Shown here: in pieces, positions 16,109-25,613 of the stretch
How positions within the stretch are numbered: the stretch's first letter is position 1
How the letters are laid out: every line of letters starts with the position of its first letter
Assembly (NCBI GenBank): GCA_023386495.1
Contig: JAEWJS010000146.1
Coordinates: 1-54,143 of the forward strand
Direction of reading: 5' to 3'
DNA length: 54,143 nt
From: Bacillota bacterium
GTDB taxonomy: Bacteria; Bacillota; Bacilli; Paenibacillales; Paenibacillaceae
Notes under the pieces: model-generated
What the model saw: the letters and a program-made list of their open reading frames with translations, nothing else
Databases searched by the model: none
What the model was told of the DNA's origin: nothing
Translations under genes and position numbers: made by a program

Positions 16109-18307
16109 CTAGGCCTCTCTTTCTCGATTAAGCGGGTATTCGCGGACGCCCTCAGCCTCGACGACCGGCCAGCTCGCCCGCTCGTCGGATCGCTGCAGCC
16201 CCATTCGCTCGAACGGCAGCTGTTCGAAGCCTAACGCCAGAGCAGGACTGTCTGCCCGAAGCGCGAACCGATCCGATTCCTCTGCTTCGAATCGCGGTTC
16301 CGCCGCAACCGAACGCGCATCCAGCCCCAGGTTGAGCCACTCTTCGTATTGCAGGATCGTCTCGGAGACATAGGAGGTGACTCGGATCGCGACAGGCTTG
16401 CCGTATTGCCAGACCAGATTGTCTTCCCATACGTTCCCCGCCGCGTCCAATCGGTCCTCCGCATCGTTCATCGTGTCGAATCGGAACAGATACGACTTGC
16501 TGCCGCGGGCCGTGAAGATGTTGCGTCTCACTTGATTGCGCCTAAAGCCGATTCCGTGCGTCCCAAGCACGCGATATTCCACTTCCTCCCGCCATCTGCG
16601 GAACTTGGCCGCTTCGCGTCCGGCAAGAAGGAACATATTGTTCTCGATGCGATTGTCCTGCCCCGCGTGGATGTATAGCCCGCCGCCGGGCGTTCGATAG
16701 ACGAGATTGCCGGTCACCTCGACGCCGCTCGTGAAGTCGTCCAGATAAATGCCGAACGCAAATGCGGGAGATTGCCATACGCCGTCTTCCTTGTGATAGC
16801 CGAGTATATCGTGGATCCGGTTATACCGGATAATCGTGCCGTGCATCGTCAAGTCGCGGTCTACGAGATAGATAGCCGAAGTGTCGCTCGTCTCGATATT
16901 GACGTGGCGAATATGGTTATATTCAATCAGATGGTCATTGCCGCGGGACAATATCCCCCACCGCGGACCGTCATGGATGAGATTGTGGGCTGCCCGCACG
17001 CCGACACCGTTCAGCGCGACGCCGGCTACGCTCTTATTGACCCTGCCGATATGGTGGATATAATTGTTCACGACCTCATGTCCGCATGCCGCATACCGTC
17101 CCGCGAACGGACTGCGCATGCCGCCCGAGGCATACACCCCGTGGCTGCCGGTGTGGTGGATGTCATTGCCCGCCACGCGGCAGCGCGTGCCTCCGAGCAC
17201 GACGATTCCCGGACCGCCGGTCTCGCGCACGGTGCAGCCGATCACGGCGCTGTCCGAGACATGCCGCATCACGACAGCGGCTCCATGGCAGCCTTCCATC
17301 GTAACGCCGCGGAGCGTAATGCCGCCCTTGCGCGATGGTGCAGGCGGCCGCTCCGCCTGACGGATATAGCAGCCGCTCTCCTCCCAATCGATCTTCTCCG
17401 CATACAGGTCTTCGACTCGAGGGTCATCGCCCGTCCATTCGAACATATGCTCGACCAGCGGCAGTACGACCTCGATATCCTCCGGGTCAGCCGCAGCCGG
17501 CGGGATATAATAGAGCATGCCTTCGCCTGCGTCGCAGTACCATTCGCCAGGATCGCGGAGCTCCTCCCGAACATTCCGGAAGTAGAAGCGGTCGCCGGGA
17601 TAGATATCGTAGATCGCAGGCTCCGCCAGTACGACTTCCCCCGTATCGGGGTCATAACTCCGCAGGCGGACGATGCTGTTCGTATAATTGAACCGCGGGA
17701 ATACGACGAGCTCGATCTCGTCGATTCGCCCCCACGACGCAAGCCTCGGGTCTCGGCAGAAGAAGCGGTCCTTGCGGCCGTGGCCGTCTTCGTACATGTC
17801 GACGTCTGCTCCTTCGACATATAACCAGCCGCCGCCGTACGGATTGACCGGGTCATAGCCGGGATATCGCGCAGCCTGCTGAGCCGCGCCCTCGAACAAC
17901 AGGCCCTTGATCCGTGCTGCGTCAAGTCCTGCCTTGGCCAGATCCAGCTGCAAGATGCCGTGCCCCCGCCGAGACCGTTCAAACCCGCGTATCTTCGCGC
18001 CGCCTAGCAGCCGCACCTCGCCATCTCCGGCAGATCGGAACGCGATGCTCGCCCCGCCCTCGTCCAGATCTTCGGGCCCGAACCGAATCGTCTCCTTCAT
18101 TTCGTAGGTACCGGCATGAATCAGCACCTCGACAGAACCGGCAAGCTGTCCGTCTGCGCGCATGCCGAGCACCCTTGCCCTCGCCCCCGCGATCGATCGA
18201 AGCGGACCGTCGGTCCGCCTTGTATCCGGCTTCGCCGTTAACCCGCTCCAATCGTCGGAGCCCTCAGGCGCAACATGCAGTTGGATCGTTACCTGACTAT
18301 CACGCAT
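16109..18307 (-). CDS. Right-handed parallel beta-helix protein, GH141-like
   Basis: A 732-residue protein. The N-terminus (HVAPEGSDDWSG...DGPLRSIAGARA...VLIHAGTYEM, residues 11-70) and the following GG..I.GF segment are typical of GH141-type enzymes and their relatives. Residues about 350-600 form repeated beta-helix coils rich in N.I.H/Y patterns (GNDIHHTGSHGVY, NNYIHHIG, YNHIRHVN). GH141 includes alpha-L-fucosidase and xylanase activities. There is no signal peptide, so it acts in the cytoplasm. GH120 xylosidases share a similar helix and are an alternative. AGGAGG precedes ATG 18307; it overlaps the DUF5703 gene by eight bases. Confidence 0.75.
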   Translation of the reverse strand: MRDSQVTIQLHVAPEGSDDWSGLTAKPDTRRTDGPLRSIAGARARVLGMRADGQLAGSVEVLIHAGTYEMKETIRFGPEDLDEGGASIAFRSAGDGEVRLLGGAKIRGFERSRRGHGILQLDLAKAGLDAARIKGLLFEGAAQQAARYPGYDPVNPYGGGWLYVEGADVDMYEDGHGRKDRFFCRDPRLASWGRIDEIELVVFPRFNYTNSIVRLRSYDPDTGEVVLAEPAIYDIYPGDRFYFRNVREELRDPGEWYCDAGEGMLYYIPPAAADPEDIEVVLPLVEHMFEWTGDDPRVEDLYAEKIDWEESGCYIRQAERPPAPSRKGGITLRGVTMEGCHGAAVVMRHVSDSAVIGCTVRETGGPGIVVLGGTRCRVAGNDIHHTGSHGVYASGGMRSPFAGRYAACGHEVVNNYIHHIGRVNKSVAGVALNGVGVRAAHNLIHDGPRWGILSRGNDHLIEYNHIRHVNIETSDTSAIYLVDRDLTMHGTIIRYNRIHDILGYHKEDGVWQSPAFAFGIYLDDFTSGVEVTGNLVYRTPGGGLYIHAGQDNRIENNMFLLAGREAAKFRRWREEVEYRVLGTHGIGFRRNQVRRNIFTARGSKSYLFRFDTMNDAEDRLDAAGNVWEDNLVWQYGKPVAIRVTSYVSETILQYEEWLNLGLDARSVAAEPRFEAEESDRFALRADSPALALGFEQLPFERMGLQRSDERASWPVVEAEGVREYPLNREREA

Positions 18308-20537
18308 CGCACTCGCCTCCTATGCCTGTCCATGACCTTCGCTCCGCTCCGATCTCCACATCCCGCATCCGCTCAGCTGGCGTAACGGTAAGTTCCGTCA
18401 TGCGCCCGTCGCGGAACGTCCCTTCGACGACCGTGCCGTAGGGCGCATGCAGCTTGAAACGGACATCCCACTCTTCCGGCCAAGCGGGGAACAGATGGAT
18501 ACGCCGCCCGTCCGTCTGCATCAGCATCGCCTGCAAGGCGATAGACGCCACGCTGCCGTGGTCCTGGTCAGGCATCCAATCGAAGTTCGGTCCCCAGAAT
18601 GCAGGAAAATGCGCTTGTTCGAAATGCATACCGAAATTGCGGACCACATATTCGCGCGCTTCCTCCGTTAAGCCTAGACATGCCGCCTGGATCGCGTCCT
18701 GACGCCATCCCCCGGTCTCTTGGAACAAGCGGTTGGCGAAGGCAGCCAAGCCCAAGCCGCAGGACGGATTGCCGACAGCGGCGATCGGATACGGGAACAC
18801 CGCGTACAGCTCGACGTTCTCGGAATTGCGAATCTCGCCGCTAACGGCTTCCGCCGGGGCGAACTGCCTGACGCCCTCGCGCGTCTCCAGCGGAATGGCC
18901 GGCAGCTTGGCCAGCAGCCGCTCCCATCGGCGCCTCGGCCCATTGCCGATAAGCCCTTCCGGCAGCGCCAGCAGGCGTTCGAGGACGGTATGCAGCCCCG
19001 CAATGTCCGGCAGCGGATTGACCGCCTCATGCCAATTCTCCAATGCCTGCGCCGGCTCCAGACGAAGCTTGCCGTCCTCTCCGATCGCGTATCTTGTCTC
19101 GAAGAACGCCAGCACTTCGGCAATGAACGGGAGCAGCTGCTCCCGAAAATAGGACGTATCGCTCGAGTGTTCATAGTACCTAACCATCAGGAAACACAAC
19201 TCGATATTGTTCTGCACATAGTGCCGAATATAGGAATTATCGATGTGCGAGACCGGCTTGCCTTCTCGTTCCCAGCCATAGTCGGGTTGGATGTAGGCGC
19301 CGAAGAACGACATCGTCTCCGGGTAATAAGCCCCTTCGCAGCCGAAGTAGAGCCGTGCGCGCGTCTTGGCTAGCGGCAGCGCTTCGATGTACATGCGGAA
19401 CAACGGCTTCATCAGCTCGTAATCGCCGGCGTGCAGCATGGACCAATAAGGGAGACGCGTATTTTGGAACCAATAACCGGCTCCCCATCGCCGATAGTCG
19501 GCATTCGCGCTAACCTGAAAGTCATAACCGTCATCGTATTCGACATCGAACGTGAAGATCGACCCGTTGAACTTGATCGGGTAATCGCCTCGCCCGGCGC
19601 AAGCATTCATGTAACGCTGCAGCAGATAACCGCGCGCGACGGTCGAGGCTTCCTCGCTCCCGCTGACGAGCAGCCGGCTGCGCTCCCAGAATCGTCCCCA
19701 CCACTCGCAATGGGCACGGTAAGCATCCTCGATTCGGGAAGCAGCTGCCTGGCTGCTCAGCAGCCTCAAGCGATCGACCCAAGCTTGCTGTCCCTCTGGC
19801 GCAATCGCAGTCAGCATCGCGACCGACAGCTTAGCCTCGCGGACCGGCTCCGGTGTTGCGATCGCGGACGGTTGCACCCTCCGCATGCCCGGACTCCGCA
19901 TCATGCCGCCGAACATCCGGTGCAGCAGCGGATCTTGCATGCCGCCGTCCGCGACGGCCCGAAGCCCCTGATGGGTCAAGATGTCCAGCCATACGGAATG
20001 ATCGTTGCGGTGATACCAGACGATGCCGTCCTCCGGCAGATCGAGCATCACATCCGCGGATTCGTACACCGGATCGGGAGAGCGCGAGAGATTGGCGCAG
20101 TCCAGCTCTCTGCCCTGCAGCTCGTTCACGTCGTTGCGCCACAGCTCCAATGTCGCGCTGCAGGACCTTGGCACGTCGGAAGCCAGCTCCGCATGGATAT
20201 ACGGGCCGTTCGCGTCGACCCAGAGCTTGATCACGGTCCGGCCGCTTAGCGGGGAGTGCCAGCTTATCAGCAACGTACCGGTATCCGTCTGAAGCTCCTG
20301 GAGAAATGCAGCTCCCTCCTCCGCTGGGGCAGGGCTGAGTGTGATTCTTGCCCTGGCGGACTTAAGCAGCCGGCCGGCCTCGCTCCACGCATCGGTCGTG
20401 CCGATGTAGAAGACGACATCGCCATTGCTCTCCGCCCATGCGTTGAGCCCGATCGCTCCGTTGCCCAGCGGCATGGAGGCAGCCGGGGCGTTGCCCGGAA
20501 CATGGGATATGACGCGGTGCAGGTCCGATTGCGGCAT
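18300..20537 (-). CDS. DUF5703-type (alpha/alpha)6-barrel glycosidase candidate
   Basis: A 745-residue protein. The N-terminal beta-sandwich (about 1-260) contains GNGAIGLNAWAESNGDVVFYI, the DUF5703 hallmark. A helical domain (about 270-640) resembles the barrel of GH95/GH65-clan enzymes, with a C-terminal beta domain. Acidic residues near NSYIRHYVQNNIEL and FWGPNFDWMPDQDHG are candidates for catalysis but not established. No signal peptide is present. The family lacks a defined activity and always keeps company with other carbohydrate enzymes. AAAGGAGG precedes ATG 20537. It is 19 bases from the GH2 gene. Confidence 0.75.
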   Translation of the reverse strand: MPQSDLHRVISHVPGNAPAASMPLGNGAIGLNAWAESNGDVVFYIGTTDAWSEAGRLLKSARARITLSPAPAEEGAAFLQELQTDTGTLLISWHSPLSGRTVIKLWVDANGPYIHAELASDVPRSCSATLELWRNDVNELQGRELDCANLSRSPDPVYESADVMLDLPEDGIVWYHRNDHSVWLDILTHQGLRAVADGGMQDPLLHRMFGGMMRSPGMRRVQPSAIATPEPVREAKLSVAMLTAIAPEGQQAWVDRLRLLSSQAAASRIEDAYRAHCEWWGRFWERSRLLVSGSEEASTVARGYLLQRYMNACAGRGDYPIKFNGSIFTFDVEYDDGYDFQVSANADYRRWGAGYWFQNTRLPYWSMLHAGDYELMKPLFRMYIEALPLAKTRARLYFGCEGAYYPETMSFFGAYIQPDYGWEREGKPVSHIDNSYIRHYVQNNIELCFLMVRYYEHSSDTSYFREQLLPFIAEVLAFFETRYAIGEDGKLRLEPAQALENWHEAVNPLPDIAGLHTVLERLLALPEGLIGNGPRRRWERLLAKLPAIPLETREGVRQFAPAEAVSGEIRNSENVELYAVFPYPIAAVGNPSCGLGLAAFANRLFQETGGWRQDAIQAACLGLTEEAREYVVRNFGMHFEQAHFPAFWGPNFDWMPDQDHGSVASIALQAMLMQTDGRRIHLFPAWPEEWDVRFKLHAPYGTVVEGTFRDGRMTELTVTPAERMRDVEIGAERRSWTGIGGECDA

Positions 20538-20556
20538 CCGATTCGCCTCCTTTTCG

Positions 20557-22941
20557 TTATCGTACGTCTATGGTTACCTCGCCTGCTTGCAGACCGTCCG
20601 CTCGTGCGCGGATCGTGAACGAGCCAGATTGTCCGTTCGTCTGCACGATAGCCAGACAGTGACCGTTGAAGGCGCGGCGGTAAGACGCTTTGTCCGATTC
20701 GTGGCTGGACGGATCGCCATTGCCGACGCCGATCAACACCCCTTCTCCTTCAACCGCGAATCGAATTTCTTGCGCCGCGTCCGGCACGACTATCCCTTCC
20801 GCATCGCATACCGATACGCGAATCATCGCGACGTCGCCGTTGTCCGGCCGAATGACGGACCGATCAGGCGCAAGCACGATACGGCTCGCAGGCCCAGCCG
20901 TGGATACAGCGTGCTCGGCAGCCTTGCTGCCTGCAGTCCGGCCGACAGCCGTAATCGTGCCGGCCGCATACGGCACCTTCCACGACAGATGGGAGTAACG
21001 ATCTGCAGCTTGGACGCCCAGCGATTGACCGTTCAGCAGCAGCTCGACCTCTTCGCAGTTGCTGTACACCCAGACGTCGATAACCTCGCCTTCCTTGCCG
21101 TTCCAAGTCCAATGCGGCATGAGATGCACGTGAGGCTCATCCCGCCAAGCGGATCGATAGAGATGATAGTTATGCTTCGGGAACCCGCAGCTGTCCATAA
21201 TGCCAAAATGCGAGCCGATCGCGGGCCAGTTGTACGGGGTAGGTTCCCCTTTGTAATCGAATCCTGTCCAGATGAACGTTCCCGTCAGGAACCGATGCTC
21301 CGCAAGATTGCGCAGCACGCGCTCGGGACTGACGCACCAGGATGCCAGCTTCGTGCCGTATTCGGAGCAATACGCTTTCTCCTCGAGATCCTCGTAGATG
21401 CCGCGGGTCGTTGTATAAGACGCGCTTTCGCTGCCGATCATCATCCGCTCGGGATACGATCCATGATCGCGAATGTCGCGGTCGTTGTCGTAAGTGCCGT
21501 AATTGTAGCCGACGATATCCACCGCGCCGGCGTACGCTTCGTGATGGAAGCCATGGTTCATGGCGGCCATCACAGGCCGGGTCGGGTCGATGCGCCGCGT
21601 CGTGCGCGCGAGCGTATCCAAGATGCGCGCTCCCGGATTCGTGCCCTCCATGACTTCTTCATTCTCCATGCTCCAGATGATGATGCTCGGATGATTGCGG
21701 TCGCGGTACAACATGCGTTCCAGACTTGCGATCCCCTCCGGAGAACTGTCGAGCTTGCGATTCTCGTCGACGACCAGGAACCCCAGCCGATCGCATGCTT
21801 CCAGCAGTTCAGGCGCAGGCGGGTGATGGGCTGAACGGTAAGCGTTCGCCCCCATTTCCTTCAGCAGCTCGATCTTGTATTCGTGAACCCGATCGGGCAG
21901 CGCGGATCCTACCCCCGCGAAGTCCTGATGAACGCAGACCCCTTTGATGAGCAGCGGCTCCCCGTTCAGGAAGAATCCCTCGTCGCTGGTGAACCGAATC
22001 GTGCGAATGCCGAACACCGTCACGTACCTGTCCGTCTCCGTTCCTCCGCGATACACGGTCGATATCGCTTGGTATAGATGGGGATGGTCCGGATGCCATA
22101 GCATCGGCTCAGGTATGGGGATCGCCTGCGCCACAGTAAGCGCGCTATCGCCTTCGATGACGACCGCTTGCGCTGCGGAAGCCGCGGTCTTGCCCGCCGG
22201 ATCGATGACGGCGGTCACGATCCTGCATTCGGACGCGTCGCGATAGCCGTTCGCAATCGTCGTCTCGATGCGAACCTGAGCTTCCTCTAACGATACTTGC
22301 GGGGTAGTCACGTACGTTCCCCACTCTTTCACGTGCAGCGGGTCTTTCTTGAGCAGCCAGGCATGCCGGTAAATGCCGCAGCCGTCGTACCACCATCCCT
22401 CGTATTCGGACGCATCGACGCGCACGAAGACGACGTTGCCGCCCTCATCCCCGTAACGCAGCACGTCGGTCACGTCGTAATGGAAGCTCGTGTATCCGCT
22501 GGCATGCGTCCCGATCAGATGGCCGTTGACCCACACCGTGCTGTTGCGCATAATGCCGTCGAAGCATAGCAGTATCCGCTTGCCGATATCTTCTGCCGGC
22601 AGCCGGAACAGCTTGCGGTAGCAGCCGATGCCGATCGGCAGATGCGCGCGGCCTTTCTTGTGATGGCGGTCATAGCTCTCGAAGATCGCCCAATCATGCG
22701 GGAGGGTGACCGGCTCCCATGCCGCGGCATCCATCTCCTCCTCGGCGAAGGCATCGGAATACGCGATCTCCAGCCATTCGCCGTGCTCGGGCTTCTCGCA
22801 ATCGGTATAACCCCCGGTTCTGCCCGCCTTCACCGCATAGGGAATCTGAATATCGCCGCGATGGAAGTACCACTGCTCATCGAAATTCAGCTTCTGCCTG
22901 CCTCGGTTGCCCGCATTATTCGCCTCAGTTGCCTGTACCAT
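20557..22941 (-). CDS. GH2-family beta-glycosidase
   Basis: A 794-residue GH2 enzyme: sugar-binding N-domain (about 15-200), immunoglobulin-like domain (about 205-315), TIM barrel (about 318-600) and C-terminal beta domains similar to DUF4982 plus an Ig-like module. The acid/base is E428 in WSMENEE and the nucleophile is E505 in IGSES. The specificity could be beta-galactosidase, beta-glucuronidase or arabinopyranosidase. ATG 22941 (MVQATEAN) is supported by TTGGAGG; the TTG four codons earlier has no site. No signal peptide. It overlaps the Gfo/Idh gene by 17 bases. Confidence 0.87.
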   Translation of the reverse strand: MVQATEANNAGNRGRQKLNFDEQWYFHRGDIQIPYAVKAGRTGGYTDCEKPEHGEWLEIAYSDAFAEEEMDAAAWEPVTLPHDWAIFESYDRHHKKGRAHLPIGIGCYRKLFRLPAEDIGKRILLCFDGIMRNSTVWVNGHLIGTHASGYTSFHYDVTDVLRYGDEGGNVVFVRVDASEYEGWWYDGCGIYRHAWLLKKDPLHVKEWGTYVTTPQVSLEEAQVRIETTIANGYRDASECRIVTAVIDPAGKTAASAAQAVVIEGDSALTVAQAIPIPEPMLWHPDHPHLYQAISTVYRGGTETDRYVTVFGIRTIRFTSDEGFFLNGEPLLIKGVCVHQDFAGVGSALPDRVHEYKIELLKEMGANAYRSAHHPPAPELLEACDRLGFLVVDENRKLDSSPEGIASLERMLYRDRNHPSIIIWSMENEEVMEGTNPGARILDTLARTTRRIDPTRPVMAAMNHGFHHEAYAGAVDIVGYNYGTYDNDRDIRDHGSYPERMMIGSESASYTTTRGIYEDLEEKAYCSEYGTKLASWCVSPERVLRNLAEHRFLTGTFIWTGFDYKGEPTPYNWPAIGSHFGIMDSCGFPKHNYHLYRSAWRDEPHVHLMPHWTWNGKEGEVIDVWVYSNCEEVELLLNGQSLGVQAADRYSHLSWKVPYAAGTITAVGRTAGSKAAEHAVSTAGPASRIVLAPDRSVIRPDNGDVAMIRVSVCDAEGIVVPDAAQEIRFAVEGEGVLIGVGNGDPSSHESDKASYRRAFNGHCLAIVQTNGQSGSFTIRARADGLQAGEVTIDVR

Positions 22942-23929
22942 ATGGACCTCCAATCGTAACGACCCGATTCTCGATGCTCGATTGCAGAGCGCCTCGCATT
23001 AATTCGATCACGCCAACCGTCTGCCTGATGTCTTGATCCGAGCGGTGCCCGCTGCGGAATGACCGGATATATTCGTCTATTATTCCGCCCATCAGCACAT
23101 GCTCATGTGGCCCGATCTCGATCCGTGCAGAGGGCTCATCCTCGCTCTCGCTGCGCGCGCGATATCGAATATCGCCGTTCTGCGCGATGACGGTTCCCTG
23201 CGTGCCTTCCAACCGAAAATCGCCCAGCCACGGCGTCAACTCGCCGGATGCTGCCCAAGAGGCGAAATAGGAGACGCGCAGATGATCGCCGCCCCGCATC
23301 ATCAGGGACACTTCGGTGTGCGGCTTATGCGACCATGAAGGCGCACGCGTCGAAGCGTACACTTCCGTAAGCGGGGTTCCCGCCAAGTATTGAATCGCGC
23401 CTAGATGATGGTAGCTTAAGTCCTCCAGCATGACATGGGGGTAGGCATCTGTCCAAGCATCCTCGATATTGACGCGATGGCAGTTCCATACGATCTGTTC
23501 GATTCGCCCCAGCTTGCCGCCGTCCATGAGGCGTTTCACCGTCTGGATCACCGCTTCGTAACGATACGATTCGCCCACCGCGATTCCTCTGTCATACTGC
23601 TCGGCTAAGCGAAGCAGCGCAGCGCCATCCTCCAGCGAAGAAGGCCGCAGCTTCTCGATATAGACGTCGTAGCCCGATCGGAGAATCGATTCCACGTCGG
23701 CCGGCGCGGTCTTGCCGTCAGGCGGAGCCGTCAGCGTAACGAGATCCGGCTTATGATGGCGAAGCGCTTCCTTAAGCGTCGGATAGACGGGAAGTTCACC
23801 CTCGCCGGCCCCCTTGCCATACAGATCGACGCAGCCCACGAGCCGTATATCTTCCCGCTTCAACCATTCGTTGATCCAATTGACTGACATGCCTACGCAC
23901 AGCACATCCAGCTTACGCGTGTCGTTCAT
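22925..23929 (-). CDS. Gfo/Idh/MocA-family oxidoreductase
   Basis: A 334-residue protein with an N-terminal nucleotide-binding domain and the EK-type motif (DVYIEKLRP, about residue 100) used by this family for catalysis and cofactor binding; the first glycine motif is degenerate (LCVGMSVNWINEW). It probably oxidises or reduces a sugar, sugar acid or inositol-like compound with NAD(P). Such enzymes also take part in redox-type glycoside cleavage. ATG 23929 with CAGGGA upstream is preferred. A strong hairpin separates it from the solute-binding protein gene. Confidence 0.78.
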   Translation of the reverse strand: MNDTRKLDVLCVGMSVNWINEWLKREDIRLVGCVDLYGKGAGEGELPVYPTLKEALRHHKPDLVTLTAPPDGKTAPADVESILRSGYDVYIEKLRPSSLEDGAALLRLAEQYDRGIAVGESYRYEAVIQTVKRLMDGGKLGRIEQIVWNCHRVNIEDAWTDAYPHVMLEDLSYHHLGAIQYLAGTPLTEVYASTRAPSWSHKPHTEVSLMMRGGDHLRVSYFASWAASGELTPWLGDFRLEGTQGTVIAQNGDIRYRARSESEDEPSARIEIGPHEHVLMGGIIDEYIRSFRSGHRSDQDIRQTVGVIELMRGALQSSIENRVVTIGGPYGTGN

Positions 23930-23952
23930 CCTGAGATCCCTGCCTTTAATAA

Positions 23953-23987
23953 ACGGTCCTTGCGCGAAGTCGCCGCGCAAGGACCGT
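23953..23987 (-). terminator. Intra-operon terminator/attenuator after the solute-binding protein gene
   Basis: ACGGTCCTTGCGCG (23953-23966) pairs perfectly with CGCGCAAGGACCGT (23974-23987), a 14-bp stem with a 7-base loop, followed on the minus strand by TTTATT. It begins five bases after the solute-binding protein stop codon. It likely lowers read-through into the enzyme genes or stabilises the upstream mRNA. Confidence 0.8.
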
Positions 23988-23991
23988 ATTT

Positions 23992-25524
23992 TTATTTACC
24001 GTTAGCGGCTCTCCACTCGTCGATTTGACGCTGGACTTCCTCGCGTACCTTCTCGGAGCCGGCTTTTTTCAGCTTCTCCACATACTCAGGCAGCTTCTTC
24101 TCGACATCAAGCGCCCCTGTTCCGAGGCCTGGGGAATACTGCTCGCCCAGCGCGGAGATATTGGCGATCTCTGCCTTCACTTTCTCATCGTTGAAAGAGA
24201 AGCCCATGAGCGGCGAAGCTTTGGCCGTCTCATTCTCATGCTTGACTTCATCCATGATGGCTTGGGATTGTCCTTCAATGAGATAGGCATTGAACTGATT
24301 GCCGAATACCCAGTTCGAGCTCGGGTTGTAGCCGGCGTCCGGATTGACCGTCACGAATTCGCCATTCTTCTCGTAGTGCTTCCCCTCAATGCCGTAGCTA
24401 ATGAGGTTGTACAATTCTTTGTCCGTGTTAAGCAGGTTGATGAACATCATCGCGCGCTCCGGATTCTCGGACGTGCGGCTGATCGCCTGCATGGTCGTAA
24501 TGATCGTATTCGTCCCCGTGTACGGCTCGGACAAGTACGCATAGACGACATCATGCCCGCCGTTCCGGTTTTTCACGTCGATCTCCCCGCCAGGAGGCAG
24601 CACGTTGTCGGAATAGACGGCTACTTTACCTGTCTTATGCAGGTCATCCCAGTTTTTGACGGTCGCTGCATCGCGGTTAACCAACTCTTTGTTGAACCAT
24701 TCGCGTGCCAAGCTCAATCTTTCCTTGTACTCCGGCTGCTCCGGAATCACGATGGCGGTGTACGGATCATCATGGTTAATGCCGATGATATGGCCGCCTA
24801 CATATTCTACATTGTCCTTCATGCCGAGACCGAGCCCCGTGCGGTACATACCGAACGGCACCATATCCGGCTCGCCTGCCTTCACTTGCTCGAGGAAGGG
24901 CTCAATGTCCTTGATCGTCTTGATCGCGCTCAGATCCAGGTTGTATTTCTCGACCAGACGCTTCTGAATAATGAGTCCTTCGCGGTTCGTCACGGTCTGA
25001 TAGTTCGGTATGCCGTGGATCTTCCCGTTAATCCGCGTCGCATCCCATACGAATTCCGGCATCGTCTTCTTCAGTTCGGGACCGTGCTCGGCGAGCAGCT
25101 CGTCCAGCGGCAGGAATGCGCCTTTCGTTGCGTTCGGACCGTAGAAGAACAACCAGTTCGATGTCCATGCGATATCGAACTTTTCGCCCGATGCGACAAC
25201 CGTGTTCATCTTTTGGTCGTAATCGCCAAAGTCCGTCGGCTTCAGCGTGACCGTGGCATTGATTTTCTCCAGCGTAATTTTATTGACCGCATCTTGGACC
25301 GTCTGCAGATCCGGCTGTGTCGAAGGCAGAGGGAAATACCATACGAGATCCACTTTCTCCAGCTCGGAAGGATTGTTGGCCGCTTCGCCGCCGTCCCCCG
25401 CATTAGACGCTTTGTCTGTCGCGCCCTTCCCGTTGTTCACCGGATCGTTGCCGTTGTTTCCGCAGCCTGTGATGACAAGCAGCAAGCAGAGCGACAATGC
25501 AATAACTAGACGAATTCCCTTCAT
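23992..25524 (-). CDS. Sugar ABC transporter solute-binding lipoprotein (LplA-like)
   Basis: A 510-residue extracellular solute-binding protein. The signal peptide ends with the lipobox VITGC (cysteine at about residue 21), followed by a Gly/Asn-rich linker and the substrate-binding fold. The length and the pairing with two LplB/LplC-type permeases place it with the large LplA/YtcQ oligosaccharide binders of Paenibacillaceae. The bound ligand would be the oligosaccharide degraded by this locus. GGGAGG precedes ATG 25524. Confidence 0.9.
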   Translation of the reverse strand: MKGIRLVIALSLCLLLVITGCGNNGNDPVNNGKGATDKASNAGDGGEAANNPSELEKVDLVWYFPLPSTQPDLQTVQDAVNKITLEKINATVTLKPTDFGDYDQKMNTVVASGEKFDIAWTSNWLFFYGPNATKGAFLPLDELLAEHGPELKKTMPEFVWDATRINGKIHGIPNYQTVTNREGLIIQKRLVEKYNLDLSAIKTIKDIEPFLEQVKAGEPDMVPFGMYRTGLGLGMKDNVEYVGGHIIGINHDDPYTAIVIPEQPEYKERLSLAREWFNKELVNRDAATVKNWDDLHKTGKVAVYSDNVLPPGGEIDVKNRNGGHDVVYAYLSEPYTGTNTIITTMQAISRTSENPERAMMFINLLNTDKELYNLISYGIEGKHYEKNGEFVTVNPDAGYNPSSNWVFGNQFNAYLIEGQSQAIMDEVKHENETAKASPLMGFSFNDEKVKAEIANISALGEQYSPGLGTGALDVEKKLPEYVEKLKKAGSEKVREEVQRQIDEWRAANGK

Positions 25525-25613
25525 GACATGACCTCCCGTGTGGTGTATGATCCTACTATTTCAACTGATCCGGGCCTTGATGGGCCGAACCAGAGTGAAA
25601 CCCATCCCGCGAA

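Noticed and set aside
16772..17824. 350-codon open frame opposite the beta-helix gene
   Set aside because: Antisense to a gene with clear family features; the translation has no recognisable domain.
24025..25509. 494-codon open frame opposite the solute-binding protein gene
   Set aside because: It is the shadow of a well-supported lipoprotein gene, has no ribosome binding site and its translation shows no family features. GC-rich third positions produce such frames.
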